Shown: positions 13,497 through 21,653 of the stretch, in pieces
Numbering within the stretch: position 1 is the first letter of the stretch
Layout: every line of letters starts with the position of its first letter
Source: Alphaproteobacteria bacterium
GTDB lineage: Bacteria > Pseudomonadota > Alphaproteobacteria > Rhizobiales > Xanthobacteraceae
Assembly (NCBI GenBank): GCA_005884765.1
Contig: VAZV01000215.1
Location: forward strand, 1 to 33,992
Direction of reading: 5' to 3'
DNA: 33,992 bases
The notes under the pieces: generated by a model
Database searches by the model: none
Told to the model about the DNA's origin: nothing
Seen by the model: only the letters and a program-made list of their open reading frames with translations
Translations under genes and position numbers: made by a program

Positions 13497-14168
13497 ATGA
13501 CGTCCAGATTCCTTCGCCCGCAGCACCTCCGACGAGCGATCCTGATCGCCGCGATATTGGCTGTGCCCGTCGCGGCATTGGCCCAAGACGATCCCAAGCT
13601 CGATCCTAAGCTCGATCCCAAGGTGCTGCAGCCCAGGAAGAAATTACCGGAAGCGCCCGGCAAGCTGCCGAAGCTCGGCGCCGATCGCACGCGCGGACTG
13701 GATTTCCTGTTTGGAGCACTCAAGGCCGCACCGGATGAAGCCAGCGCCAAGCACGTCGAGGCGCGGATCTGGGCGATCTGGCTGCAGACCCCGAGCGACA
13801 CCGCGGCGCTGTTGATGCTGCGCGCCAAGGCCGCGATGGACGCGCAGCAGAGCGATGTCGCGCTGAAACTGCTCGACGCCGTGGTCAAGCTGCGTCCGGA
13901 TTATGTCGAGGCCTGGAACCGGCGCGCCACGCTCTATTATTTGCAGAACGACTACGCCCATTCACTCGCCGACATCCAGCAAGTGCTGGTTCGTGAACCG
14001 CGCCATTTCGGCGCGCTGGCCGGGCTCGGCATGATCATGCGGGATCTCGGTGACGACAAGCGCGCGCTCGACGCCTTCCGCAAGGCGCTCGCTATCAACC
14101 CGCATCTGGAAAAGGTGCCGGAGCTGGTCAAGACGCTCAGCGAAAAGGTCGAAGGCCGCGATATCTGA
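13497..14168 (+). CDS. exported TPR-repeat protein
   Basis: A 223-residue protein with a signal peptide (about 1-30, ending VPVAALAQ). A short DPKL tandem repeat (DDPKLDPKLDPKVL) and a Pro/Lys linker follow. The C-terminal half holds about three tetratricopeptide repeats: ALLMLRAKAAMDAQQSDVAL, YVEAWNRRATLYYLQNDYAH and HFGALAGLGMIMRDLGDDKR. TPRs bind partner proteins; the partner is unknown. I prefer the ATG at 13497 over an in-frame ATG at 13416 because the signal peptide begins there. It is 100 bases downstream of rpmJ and may share its transcript. Confidence 0.88.
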   Translation: MTSRFLRPQHLRRAILIAAILAVPVAALAQDDPKLDPKLDPKVLQPRKKLPEAPGKLPKLGADRTRGLDFLFGALKAAPDEASAKHVEARIWAIWLQTPSDTAALLMLRAKAAMDAQQSDVALKLLDAVVKLRPDYVEAWNRRATLYYLQNDYAHSLADIQQVLVREPRHFGALAGLGMIMRDLGDDKRALDAFRKALAINPHLEKVPELVKTLSEKVEGRDI

Positions 14169-14244
14169 TGTCTCCGATCACAGGCGCACAACTCGACGAT
14201 CGGCGGCCGCCCAAAGGACCAGTCGTCCGACCGATGCCGCCTGC

Positions 14245-14421
14245 CTAGTGCAGGACGCTGTCGCCGCGTTCCGTGAGGCCGCCATAGGCCGCGTAAAGTG
14301 TCGCCAGTTCCGCTTCCAGGTGCTCGTTGACCAATAGCAGGGCTTGCAGAGCGCCGTGCAAGTCGCCATCGCAATTGGCCACGATTTCGTCGATGGCGGC
14401 TTGGTTTGGTCTGATCGTCAT
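14245..14421 (-). CDS. conserved small hypothetical protein
   Basis: A 58-residue soluble, probably alpha-helical protein (TIRPNQAAIDEIVANCDGDL, then LQALLLVNEHLEAELATLYA). The ATG at 14421 is preceded by GGGAAAGGTTTTCG. Similar short proteins occur across Bradyrhizobium as far as I remember; no function is known. Helix pattern and a good ribosome site support it as real. Confidence 0.7.
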   Translation of the reverse strand: MTIRPNQAAIDEIVANCDGDLHGALQALLLVNEHLEAELATLYAAYGGLTERGDSVLH

Positions 14422-14651
14422 CGAAAACCTTTCCCATTCCTGTCGGATCAACTTTGTGTTCGATCCGTGTCCCTGTGGCGTGGATCGTTGAGGTTGTAGC
14501 CGCCCCGATGGCACATGCAGGTGGCTCTAAGAAAGTGCTGATCATGGTTATAAAATGACCGGCGACATTGGTGTGACAGGGCTCTGAATAGTGTGGAAAA
14601 CTCCGGGGCTGGGTTTGCGAAACCCGAACCCGGTAAAACCGTAACTCGCTC

Positions 14652-15641
14652 GTGCCCAGGATCATCCGGATCATCGCCATGCTTTCAATCGTTGTCGTGG
14701 CGACGCTCGTCGTGCTGGCCGCCGTCACGCAAGCCGGCGTTCTGGCGCTGCAGCGCGCGCATCCTGCGCAAGGGTGCATGGTCGACGTCGACGGCGCGCG
14801 GCTTCACGTCGTCGACATCGGGCCACGCGATGCCGACGGTGTGCCGATTGTGATGCTGCACGGCGCGAGCTCAAATCTGGAAGTGATGCGGCGGCCGCTC
14901 GGCGACGAGCTCGCCCTGCATCATCGCGTGATCCTGATCGATCGTCCCGGGCACGGCTGGAGCACACGCGCGCGCGAACAAGATTCAACTCCGGCGGCGC
15001 AAGGCAAGATGATCGATCAGGCGCTCGGAAGGCTCGGCCTCGGCCAGGCGATCTTCGTGGTGCATTCCTGGAGCGGCGCGCTCGGTGCGCGGATCGCGCT
15101 GGATTATCCGGAGCGCGTTGCCGGCCTGGTGATGCTGGCGCCGGTCACCCATCCCTGGCGCGGCGGCGTCGGCTGGTACAACACGGCGGTCACCACACCG
15201 GTGGTTGGCCGGTTGCTCGCCTATACGATCATGCTCCCGCTCGGCCATTTCCTCGCCGCGCCCAGCGCACGCGGCGTGTTCCTGCCGCAGCTAATGCCCG
15301 ACGGATACGTCAACGACACCGCGACGGCATTGCTGCTGCGTCCGCGCGAATTTCTCGCCAATGCCCGGGATCTCGTGACGCTGAGGCAGGCGGTCGCCGA
15401 ACAGGCGACGCGCTATGCGGATATCACGGTTCCGACCGTCGTGATCTCGGGCGATGTCGACAAGACGGTGTCGACCAATATCCATTCGCGGCCGTTCACC
15501 GCGATGCTGCCCAACGCAAAACTGATCGTGCTGCCCGGCGTCGGTCACATGGTGCAGAACGCGGCAACCGATCTCGTGATCGCCGAAATCGAGGCGATGA
15601 TCGACAAACTCGCGCCGCGCAGCACGACTGCCGCCAATTAG
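14652..15641 (+). CDS. alpha/beta-fold hydrolase, membrane-anchored
   Basis: A 329-residue protein with an N-terminal hydrophobic segment (about 4-35), probably a signal anchor, then an alpha/beta hydrolase domain. HGASSNLE (70-77) forms the oxyanion region, DRPGHGWS follows at 97-104, and the nucleophile is S139 in VVHSWSGAL, which has Val where GHSWGG is usual. The acid is the Asp in SGDVDKTV and the His is in LPGVGHMVQ. The closest theme is haloalkane dehalogenase/epoxide hydrolase-like or lipase hydrolases; the substrate is unknown. The start is the GTG at 14652; an ATG at 14679 is possible. Confidence 0.85.
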   Translation: MPRIIRIIAMLSIVVVATLVVLAAVTQAGVLALQRAHPAQGCMVDVDGARLHVVDIGPRDADGVPIVMLHGASSNLEVMRRPLGDELALHHRVILIDRPGHGWSTRAREQDSTPAAQGKMIDQALGRLGLGQAIFVVHSWSGALGARIALDYPERVAGLVMLAPVTHPWRGGVGWYNTAVTTPVVGRLLAYTIMLPLGHFLAAPSARGVFLPQLMPDGYVNDTATALLLRPREFLANARDLVTLRQAVAEQATRYADITVPTVVISGDVDKTVSTNIHSRPFTAMLPNAKLIVLPGVGHMVQNAATDLVIAEIEAMIDKLAPRSTTAAN

Positions 15642-15660
15642 CGTCAGGTGGCATTGCGCC

Positions 15661-16839
15661 TTACGACAACGTCACCATGCCGGCCCAGAACTGCTGCTTC
15701 TGTTCGCTCGCATCGATGTCGTACTTGCGCACGAATTCCAGTTTGCCGTCGCTGCCGATCGCAAACATGCTGATGGCCGCCGGCATCATCGTCACACCGT
15801 TCCCCTCGCGCAGCGGCATCGGCCAGACCGAGGCGGTGACGAGGATTTTCCCGCCCTGATCGATTCCGAAGGTGCGCAGATAGTTGGCATGTCCATCGGC
15901 GTTTTGGATGAGCGTCGGCTCGCCGGTCGTCTGATCGATGGCGAACACGGCGACGGAGTTCTCGCCGCCCGCGAAGACCTTCCTGCCCTCGAAGTCGGTC
16001 AGCCAGAACGCGCGGTTGGTCAAATAGACGAAGCGCCCATTGGGATGAACGTGGATCGGGCCGGCCGCCTGCCGCAAGTTGGTGTTGGGATCGCTGAGCG
16101 TCTCCTTGACGAACAGCGGCTCGTGCGAGAGGCCGGTCGCGGGATCGAGCTTGTAGACGTGGAGTTTATTCTGGCTCTCGATCGAAACATAAACCCACGG
16201 CTGCGTCGGGTGGAAGTCGAGATGCCGCGGCCCGAAGTTCATGCCGTCTGGAGGCTGGATCGCCGCGAGATTTGTGAGCACCGCCGTCCTTGAAGCTGAA
16301 GGTCTTGATCGAGCCGGGGTTTTTTTGGTTATCGGTCCACGCGTTATTGCCCCGCGTCACCAAAATGACCCGCCCAGCATGCCGTCCTTGCCGATGCGAT
16401 GCACGCTCACGCCGCTCGGATCGTTGTAGGCCGTAAGCAGATACTCGCCTGCCATGTCGACGCTGGTATGGATCGGGCGCGAGGGCAGCACCAGCGTCGC
16501 GCCATGCGGCGTCAGTGCGCTGCTCGCGGGATCGATCCTGAATGCGTTCGCAAAATGCTTGTCGCCGGCGACGCCCGCCGACCCCGGACCGCCATTGCTG
16601 GAGACGACATACAAATACTGCTTGGATGGATGCGGCCAGGCGTATTGGATATTGGCCGGCGTCGATATCGTGTCGCGTTTGACCAGCGCGGTGCCGTCGA
16701 CGTCAACGCTGTAGAGCGTGAGCTCCGGTCCAATGCTCGCATAGAACACATTTTTGGCGTTTGAGTCGCGAGCGAGCGACACCTTCGGTGCGGCGATGCC
16801 GCCGAGCAGAAGCGTGGTGAAGGTGCGACGGTCGACCAT
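15661..16839 (-). pseudogene. lactonase-type beta-propeller protein, two lesions
   Basis: The gene starts at 16839 with a Tat-like leader (VDRRTFTTLLLGGIAAPKVS) and runs through propeller blades to GKDGMLGG. It then meets a stop (SFW then TGA, near 16357). The family text resumes in another frame as VILVTRGNNAW, then NPGSIKTFSFKDGG; about 35 residues expected between are missing, so lesion 1 is a deletion near 16367. Near 16282 a one-base insertion shifts the frame again, after which LTNLAAIQPPDGMNFGPRHL and the rest run to the C-terminus QQFWAGMVTLS. The family (YbhE/6-phosphogluconolactonase-like) hydrolyses sugar lactones or binds ligands. The product is almost certainly inactive. Confidence 0.85.
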
Positions 16840-16899
16840 GGCTTCCTCAGTTGCAGATTATTGCTGGGCAAGTGGCCAACAATCTAGGGTCCGATCGGG

Positions 16900-17450
16900 C
16901 AGATCGCATAAAGGATTGCGCGAGTGATTTGCCCGTCGTCGAGCAATTGCACATGGCCGCCATGCGAAAATTGCCCGTCGTGTTACTCTGTCGCAGGCCG
17001 ACGGCATTGCCGAAGACCCCAAATCAGCTTCACAGTCCCGCCGTCCCGCCTCACCAAGAGGGGCGTTTCGCGATCGTCACGAACGTTGAGGCGGGATGCG
17101 ATGGACGCGGCGGCGCACGAGACGAATGCGCCAGCCGCGGACGGCAAAGCCGTGTGGTCCTGACGACCCGACGCTGGCGTCAAGTTGGCGGAGCGATCCG
17201 CAGGCGATGGTGGCAAGAAAGCCCGGTCACCAGGGAGAGCGCGGAATAAGCCGTAAACCATTGCGCAGGGAAGGTCGGACTGTTTCGGCGAACCTGTGGC
17301 GACTACGCTCGTGCGCTTTTTTCTTTGCGTGCGAGGCTGCGGGTGCTTGCTGAGCACCCGGCTTTCCCTGCGCCCTCGATCTTTCGAGGGACATTGTCTT
17401 GCAAAGCTCGGACGCGATTTGCGTCGCGACAATGCGGATGCGCGTCTACA
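16900..17450. repeat. degenerate dispersed Bradyrhizobium repeat
   Basis: This 780-base gap between the lactonase pseudogene and the cytochrome has no credible gene. The sequence around 17090-17400 (GGCAAAGCCGTGTGGTCCTG, GTAAACCATTGCGCAGGGAA, CCCGGCTTTCCCTGCGCCCT) is a high-copy repeat seen in many Bradyrhizobium intergenic regions, usually annotated as spurious minus-strand ORFs with text such as LPCAMVYGLFRALPGDRAFL. Recognition is from memory, not a search. Confidence 0.7.
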
Positions 17451-17453
17451 GCT

Positions 17454-17546
17454 CGTCGTGCCCGGACTTTGATCCGGGCATCCATCCACTTCGTAACAGA
17501 TTTTATCGAAGGGAGATGGATCACCGGGTCAAGCCCGGTGATGACG
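17454..17546. repeat. RIME-like palindromic repeat, second copy
   Basis: The element starts CGTCGTGCCCGG and ends AAGCCCGGTGATGACG. ATCCATC (about 17479) can pair with GATGGAT (about 17515) in the middle. The ends match the element at 1453-1606. It is appended to the degenerate repeat just before the cytochrome gene end. Confidence 0.75.
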
Positions 17547-17615
17547 AAAGGTGTAATGACTTTCGAGGCTGTTTGAAATTTTGAATCGGAATTTGGCCGG
17601 GCAGAGTTCGGATAA

Positions 17616-18011
17616 CTATTGCTTCGTTTTGCCGTCCTTGTCGAACTGCGAGATGTAGGCCCAGACATCGTTGGCCTCCTTCTCGTTCTTGATGCCGGGG
17701 AATATCATCTTGGTGCCGGGAATCTTCGCCTTGGGGTCCTTGATGTACTCGAGGAACTGGTCCTTGTTCCAGGTGATGCCGGAATTCTTGTTGGCATCGG
17801 AATAGGAGTAATCCGGCGCGGTGCCGGACTTGCGGCCGTCGAGTCCATTCAGTTCGGGGCCGACCTTGTTCTTGGCGCCATCGCCGATCGAATGGCAGGC
17901 CATGCATTTGTTGAACGAGGTCTTGCCGGCGGCCGCGTCCTGCGCCAGCGCGGTGGATGCAGCGGCCGCCGAAGTGACGACGACCAGCATGCTCAAGGTC
18001 AGTTTGTTCAT
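17616..18011 (-). CDS. class I cytochrome c (cytochrome c2-like)
   Basis: A 131-residue periplasmic electron carrier. The signal peptide is residues 1-23 (ending STALA before QDAAAG). Haem is attached at C36 and C39 with axial H40 (CMACH), and the sixth ligand is M102 in GTKMIFPGI. Length and motifs fit the soluble cytochrome c2/c550 group that carries electrons between bc1 complex and oxidases or from dehydrogenases. The ATG at 18011 follows a GATGAAGAG stretch. It is transcribed away from glcD with a 240-base gap, so the promoters lie back to back; a link to glycolate oxidation is possible but unproven. Confidence 0.93.
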   Translation of the reverse strand: MNKLTLSMLVVVTSAAAASTALAQDAAAGKTSFNKCMACHSIGDGAKNKVGPELNGLDGRKSGTAPDYSYSDANKNSGITWNKDQFLEYIKDPKAKIPGTKMIFPGIKNEKEANDVWAYISQFDKDGKTKQ

Positions 18012-18252
18012 GGGATGCTCTTCATCTTTGGGGAGGGAGTTCACCTTGGCGAGAGAATTCCGGGGTCCATGTGTGCCACGGCCGGCTTGCGCTGGACAAG
18101 CCACGAAACGCCCCCCAGGTTTCATGACGGCGGCGGCATTTCTTCTGATGTAGACGATGTGCGGTGCCCGCCAGCCTACCTAAAATCGGCTGGAGATGCT
18201 TGATTTGCCATCGTAAATCGGTGTCTCCTCCCGGACATCAGGAGCAGCAGCC

Positions 18253-19746
18253 ATGGCTATTATGATGCCCGCCTCCGACTCCGCGGTGCTTGACCGTCGC
18301 GAGGCGATCGTGGCCGCGTTGCGCGCGATCGTGCCGGGCGAGGGCGTCATCGACAGCGCAGCCGAGATGCTGCCCTACGAGTCCGACGCCCTGACCGCGT
18401 ACCGTCAGCCGCCGATGGTCGTGGTGTTGCCGGACACTACCGAGCAGGTCTCTAAAGTGCTGAAATATTGCTTCGAGCAGGGCATCAAGGTGGTGCCGCG
18501 CGGCTCCGGCACCTCGTTGTCCGGTGGCGCGCTGCCGCTCGCCGACGCCGTGCTGCTCGGCCTCGGCAAATTCAAGCGCATCCGCGAGATCGATTTCGAC
18601 AACCGCGTCGTGGTGACCGAACCCGGCGTGACCAACCTCGCCATCAGCCAGGCGGTGGCGCATGCCGGTTTCTACTACGCGCCCGACCCGTCGTCGCAGA
18701 TCGCCTGCTCGATCGGAGGCAATGTCGCGGAAAATTCCGGCGGCGTGCATTGCCTGAAATACGGCATGACCACCAACAACGTGCTGGGCTGCGAGATCGT
18801 TCTGATGACCGGCGAGATCTTGCGGATCGGCGGCAAGGCGGCCGAAAATAGCGGCTACGATCTGATGGGCATCATCACGGGCTCCGAGGGGCTGCTCGGC
18901 GTCATCACGGAAGTCACCGTACGAATTTTGCAGAAGCCGGAGACGGCGCGGGCGCTGATGGTGGGCTTTGCCGAGGTCGAGGCGGCCGGCGAATGCGTCG
19001 CCCGCATCATCGGCGCCGGCATTATCCCGGGCGGCATGGAGATGATGGACAAGCCCGCGATCCACGCCGCCGAAGCCTTTGTGCATGCGGGCTATCCGCT
19101 CGACGTCGAGGCGCTGTTGATCATCGAGCTCGATGGTCCGGGCGTCGAGGTCGACGAGTTGATCGGCCGGGTCGAAGCGATCGCGCAAGGCTGCGGGTCG
19201 ACCACGTGTCAGATTTCCAATTCGGAAGGTGAGCGCAACCTGTTCTGGGCCGGGCGCAAGGCCGCATTTCCGGCGGTGGGACGGATTTCGCCCGACTATC
19301 TCTGCATGGACGGCACCATCCCGCGCGGCGCGCTGCCGAAAGCCCTGGCGCGGATCCGCGATCTCTCGAAAAAATACAATCTTGCCGTCGCCAACGTGTT
19401 TCACGCCGGCGACGGCAATCTGCATCCTTTGATCCTCTACGATGCCAACAAGCCGGGCGAGATGGAGCGGGCGGAAGCGTTCGGCGCCGACATCCTGCGC
19501 GTATGCGTCGAATTCGGCGGCGTCTTGACCGGCGAGCATGGCGTCGGCATCGAAAAGCGCGATTTGATGGGCGAGATGTTCAGCGAGATCGATCTCAACC
19601 AGCAGCAACGGCTGAAATGCGCGTTCGATCCGCGGGGCCTGCTCAATCCCGGCAAAGTGTTCCCTACCTTGCACCGCTGCGCCGAGCTTGGCCGCGTGCA
19701 TGTGCATGGCGGCAAGCTCGCATTTCCGGACCTTCCGCGGTTCTAG
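18253..19746 (+). CDS. glcD: glycolate oxidase subunit GlcD (FAD-linked)
   Basis: A 497-residue FAD-linked oxidase of the GlcD family. The PCMH-type FAD domain carries VVPRGSGTSLSGGALPL, APDPSSQIACSIGGNVAENS and LKYGMTTNNVLG. The C-terminal domain has FHAGDGNLHPLILYD and GGVLTGEHGVGIEKR, the catalytic signature of glycolate and D-lactate oxidases. With GlcE and GlcF it oxidises glycolate to glyoxylate and feeds electrons to the membrane chain. AGGAG lies 8 bases before the ATG at 18253. glcE and glcF follow on the same strand after a gap of about 600 bases occupied by an opposite-strand gene, which breaks the usual glcDEF continuity. Confidence 0.95.
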   Translation: MAIMMPASDSAVLDRREAIVAALRAIVPGEGVIDSAAEMLPYESDALTAYRQPPMVVVLPDTTEQVSKVLKYCFEQGIKVVPRGSGTSLSGGALPLADAVLLGLGKFKRIREIDFDNRVVVTEPGVTNLAISQAVAHAGFYYAPDPSSQIACSIGGNVAENSGGVHCLKYGMTTNNVLGCEIVLMTGEILRIGGKAAENSGYDLMGIITGSEGLLGVITEVTVRILQKPETARALMVGFAEVEAAGECVARIIGAGIIPGGMEMMDKPAIHAAEAFVHAGYPLDVEALLIIELDGPGVEVDELIGRVEAIAQGCGSTTCQISNSEGERNLFWAGRKAAFPAVGRISPDYLCMDGTIPRGALPKALARIRDLSKKYNLAVANVFHAGDGNLHPLILYDANKPGEMERAEAFGADILRVCVEFGGVLTGEHGVGIEKRDLMGEMFSEIDLNQQQRLKCAFDPRGLLNPGKVFPTLHRCAELGRVHVHGGKLAFPDLPRF

Positions 19747-19796
19747 GCGAATGACATCGACCAAATTGCGGCCGTCATACGCCTCCGGTTGTCATG

Positions 19797-19832
19797 CGCC
19801 ACCGGACGGCGCTTCGCGCCGACGCGGTGGCG
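19797..19832. repeat. long GC palindrome between convergent genes
   Basis: CGCCACCG (19797-19804) pairs with CGGTGGCG (19825-19832), and inside it GGCGC (19808-19812) pairs with GCGCC (19816-19820) around TTC. The inner core and GGTGG-type outer arms recall the REP units at 4165 and 4757. It sits between the 3' ends of glcD and the monooxygenase gene and may serve both as a terminator-like stem. Confidence 0.6.
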
Positions 19833-19858
19833 GACGGTGGCGCAGAGGTGGCGCTCCC

Positions 19859-20194
19859 CTACAGCAACGCGTATTGCGCACGCTCGCGCTTGGCAAGCAG
19901 CGGCAACGCTTGGCCCGCGATATAGGTCTTGAAATGCGCGCTTTCCTGATGCGCCTTGAAGGCGGCTTCGTCGCGGAACAGTTCGTAGAACAGGAACTGT
20001 GCCGGATTTTCCTTCGCTCTTGCGATCAGGAACAGTTTTGCGCCGGGCTCGCGCTGCGCCTCGGGCAGGAAGCGGTTGAGAATCTCGGCGACCTCGTCCG
20101 CCTGTCCTTCCTTGGCCTCCCATTGCGCGACGACCAAAAGTCCGCCGCCATTGACGGCGTCCCCGACGCTTTTATTTACCGCATATGGACCCAT
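19859..20194 (-). CDS. antibiotic biosynthesis monooxygenase (ABM) domain protein
   Basis: A 111-residue ferredoxin-like alpha+beta barrel protein. LLVVAQWEAKEGQADEVAEI, LNRFLPEAQREPGAKLFLIA and FLFYELFRDEAAFKAHQESA are the typical ABM strands and helices, ending HFKTYIAGQALPLLAKRE. Members act as cofactor-free monooxygenases on quinols or related substrates, or as LsrG-type isomerases. The ATG at 20194 follows GAAGGAGAACAACC. It lies on the opposite strand between glcD and glcE; its promoter faces glcE. Confidence 0.9.
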   Translation of the reverse strand: MGPYAVNKSVGDAVNGGGLLVVAQWEAKEGQADEVAEILNRFLPEAQREPGAKLFLIARAKENPAQFLFYELFRDEAAFKAHQESAHFKTYIAGQALPLLAKRERAQYALL

Positions 20195-20363
20195 GGTTGT
20201 TCTCCTTCTTCGTCGACAGTTATCGTTCGATAGATAGCGAATTGTGTCCGGAAATGCTTCGATAGCGATCGAACTAAGAGCGCCACGCGTTCGCGCGTGT
20301 CCATCGCCAAGCGCGCTCTTGTGCGCCTCAGCCACGCCTTTAGAAGGATGGTCAGGGCTCGAG

Positions 20364-21653
20364 ATGGCTGCGACAAACGCGGCCAATTCAAGCGGCCAAG
20401 GCGGGGAAGGCGAGAAGGAAGGCGTGGACACTCTCAAAGTACGCGATGCCAAGGATGTCGAGCAGGCGGTGCGCGAGGCGGTCGCGAGCGAGCAGCCGCT
20501 CGAGATCATAGGCCACGGCTCGAAGCGGCTGATCGGTCAGCCGATGGCGACCAATGCCGTGCTCGACCTCTCGGCGCTGAGCTCCGTCACCTCCTATGAG
20601 CCGAACGAGCTGATCGTCACCGTGCAGGCGGGCGCGCCGCTGGCCGACGTACAGTCGCTGATCGATTCCAAAAACCAGCAATTTGCATTCGAGCCGGTCA
20701 ATACCGCGGCGCTGCTCGGCACGCCCGAGCTCGGAACCATCGGCGGCATGATCGGCGCCGGCCTCGCCGGTCCTCGCCGCATCAAGGCCGGCGGCGCCCG
20801 CGACCATCTGTTGGGGGCGAATGCGGTGTCGGGATTCGGCGATAGCTTCAAGGCCGGCGGCAAGGTGGTGAAGAACGTCACTGGCTACGATCTTTGCAAG
20901 CTCTTGGCGGGCTCCTGGGGCACGCTCGCGGTGATGACCGAAGTGACCCTGAAAGTCATGCCGCGGCCCGAAAGCGAGCGCACGCTGGTGCTGCGCGGGC
21001 TCGATGCAATCGTGGCAAACCGGGCGATGACCGCAGCGCTTGGCTCGCCCTTCGACGTGTCCGGCGCGGCGCACCTGCCAAATTCGGCGTTGCGGTCCGA
21101 GGCCTGCGGGCTCGGAGCCGGGCGCGAAGCGCTAACCTTGCTGCGCTTGGAGGGCATCACGGTCTCGGCCGCCCATCGCGCGGCGGCATTGGCCGAGGTG
21201 CTTGCGCCCTTTGGATCGGCGCAGATCCTGGACGATGCCGCTTCCGCCCAAGCCTGGAGTTCCATCCGCGACGTCATTCCGTTCGCCGCAAGTGGTGCGT
21301 TAGGGGGATCGCCGGTGTGGCGGATCGTTTGCCCGCCCGCCACCGGCGGGGCGCTGGGCGAGCAGCTGGCGCGAGATACTGGCGGCGAGGTGATTTATGA
21401 TTGGGGTGGCGGCCTGATCTGGGCGGCGCTGCCTTCGACGCCCGACGCCCAGGCCGGGCTGGTGCGTCAGCGCGTCGAGGCGGCCTTCGGTCACGCCACG
21501 TTGATTCGCGCGCCGGAACAGGTCCGCCGCAATGTCGACGTGTTTCATCCACAGCCGGGCGGTCTTGCCGATTTGAGCGAACGCGTCCGCTTAAGCTTCG
21601 ACCCGAAGACCATCCTCAACCGCGGCCGGCTGACGAGAGGGCTTGCGGCATGA
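20364..21653 (+). CDS. glcE: glycolate oxidase subunit GlcE (FAD-binding)
   Basis: A 429-residue FAD-binding subunit. Residues about 40-200 form the PCMH-like FAD domain: EIIGHGSKRLIGQP, LIVTVQAGAPLADVQSLI, GTIGGMIGAGLAGPRRIKAG, and VVKNVTGYDLCKLLAGSWGT, the last a hallmark of GlcE. The C-terminus NPKTIL-like FDPKTILNRGRL closes the fold. The start at 20364 follows CAGGGCTCGAG. It overlaps glcF by ATGA at 21650-21653, so the two are translationally coupled. It works with GlcD and GlcF in membrane-linked glycolate oxidation. Confidence 0.94.
   Translation: MAATNAANSSGQGGEGEKEGVDTLKVRDAKDVEQAVREAVASEQPLEIIGHGSKRLIGQPMATNAVLDLSALSSVTSYEPNELIVTVQAGAPLADVQSLIDSKNQQFAFEPVNTAALLGTPELGTIGGMIGAGLAGPRRIKAGGARDHLLGANAVSGFGDSFKAGGKVVKNVTGYDLCKLLAGSWGTLAVMTEVTLKVMPRPESERTLVLRGLDAIVANRAMTAALGSPFDVSGAAHLPNSALRSEACGLGAGREALTLLRLEGITVSAAHRAAALAEVLAPFGSAQILDDAASAQAWSSIRDVIPFAASGALGGSPVWRIVCPPATGGALGEQLARDTGGEVIYDWGGGLIWAALPSTPDAQAGLVRQRVEAAFGHATLIRAPEQVRRNVDVFHPQPGGLADLSERVRLSFDPKTILNRGRLTRGLAA

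Noticed and set aside
13952..14779. Long minus-strand open frame over the TPR and hydrolase gene ends
   Set aside because: It is a shadow of the plus-strand TPR gene and neighbouring sequence, with no family signal.
16983..17489. 168-codon minus-strand open frame
   Set aside because: Its text belongs to the spurious translation of a dispersed Bradyrhizobium repeat; composition is not protein-like and there is no ribosome site.
18202..18219. GATTT-N8-AAATC dyad upstream of glcD
   Set aside because: Too short and loose to call an operator without conservation data.
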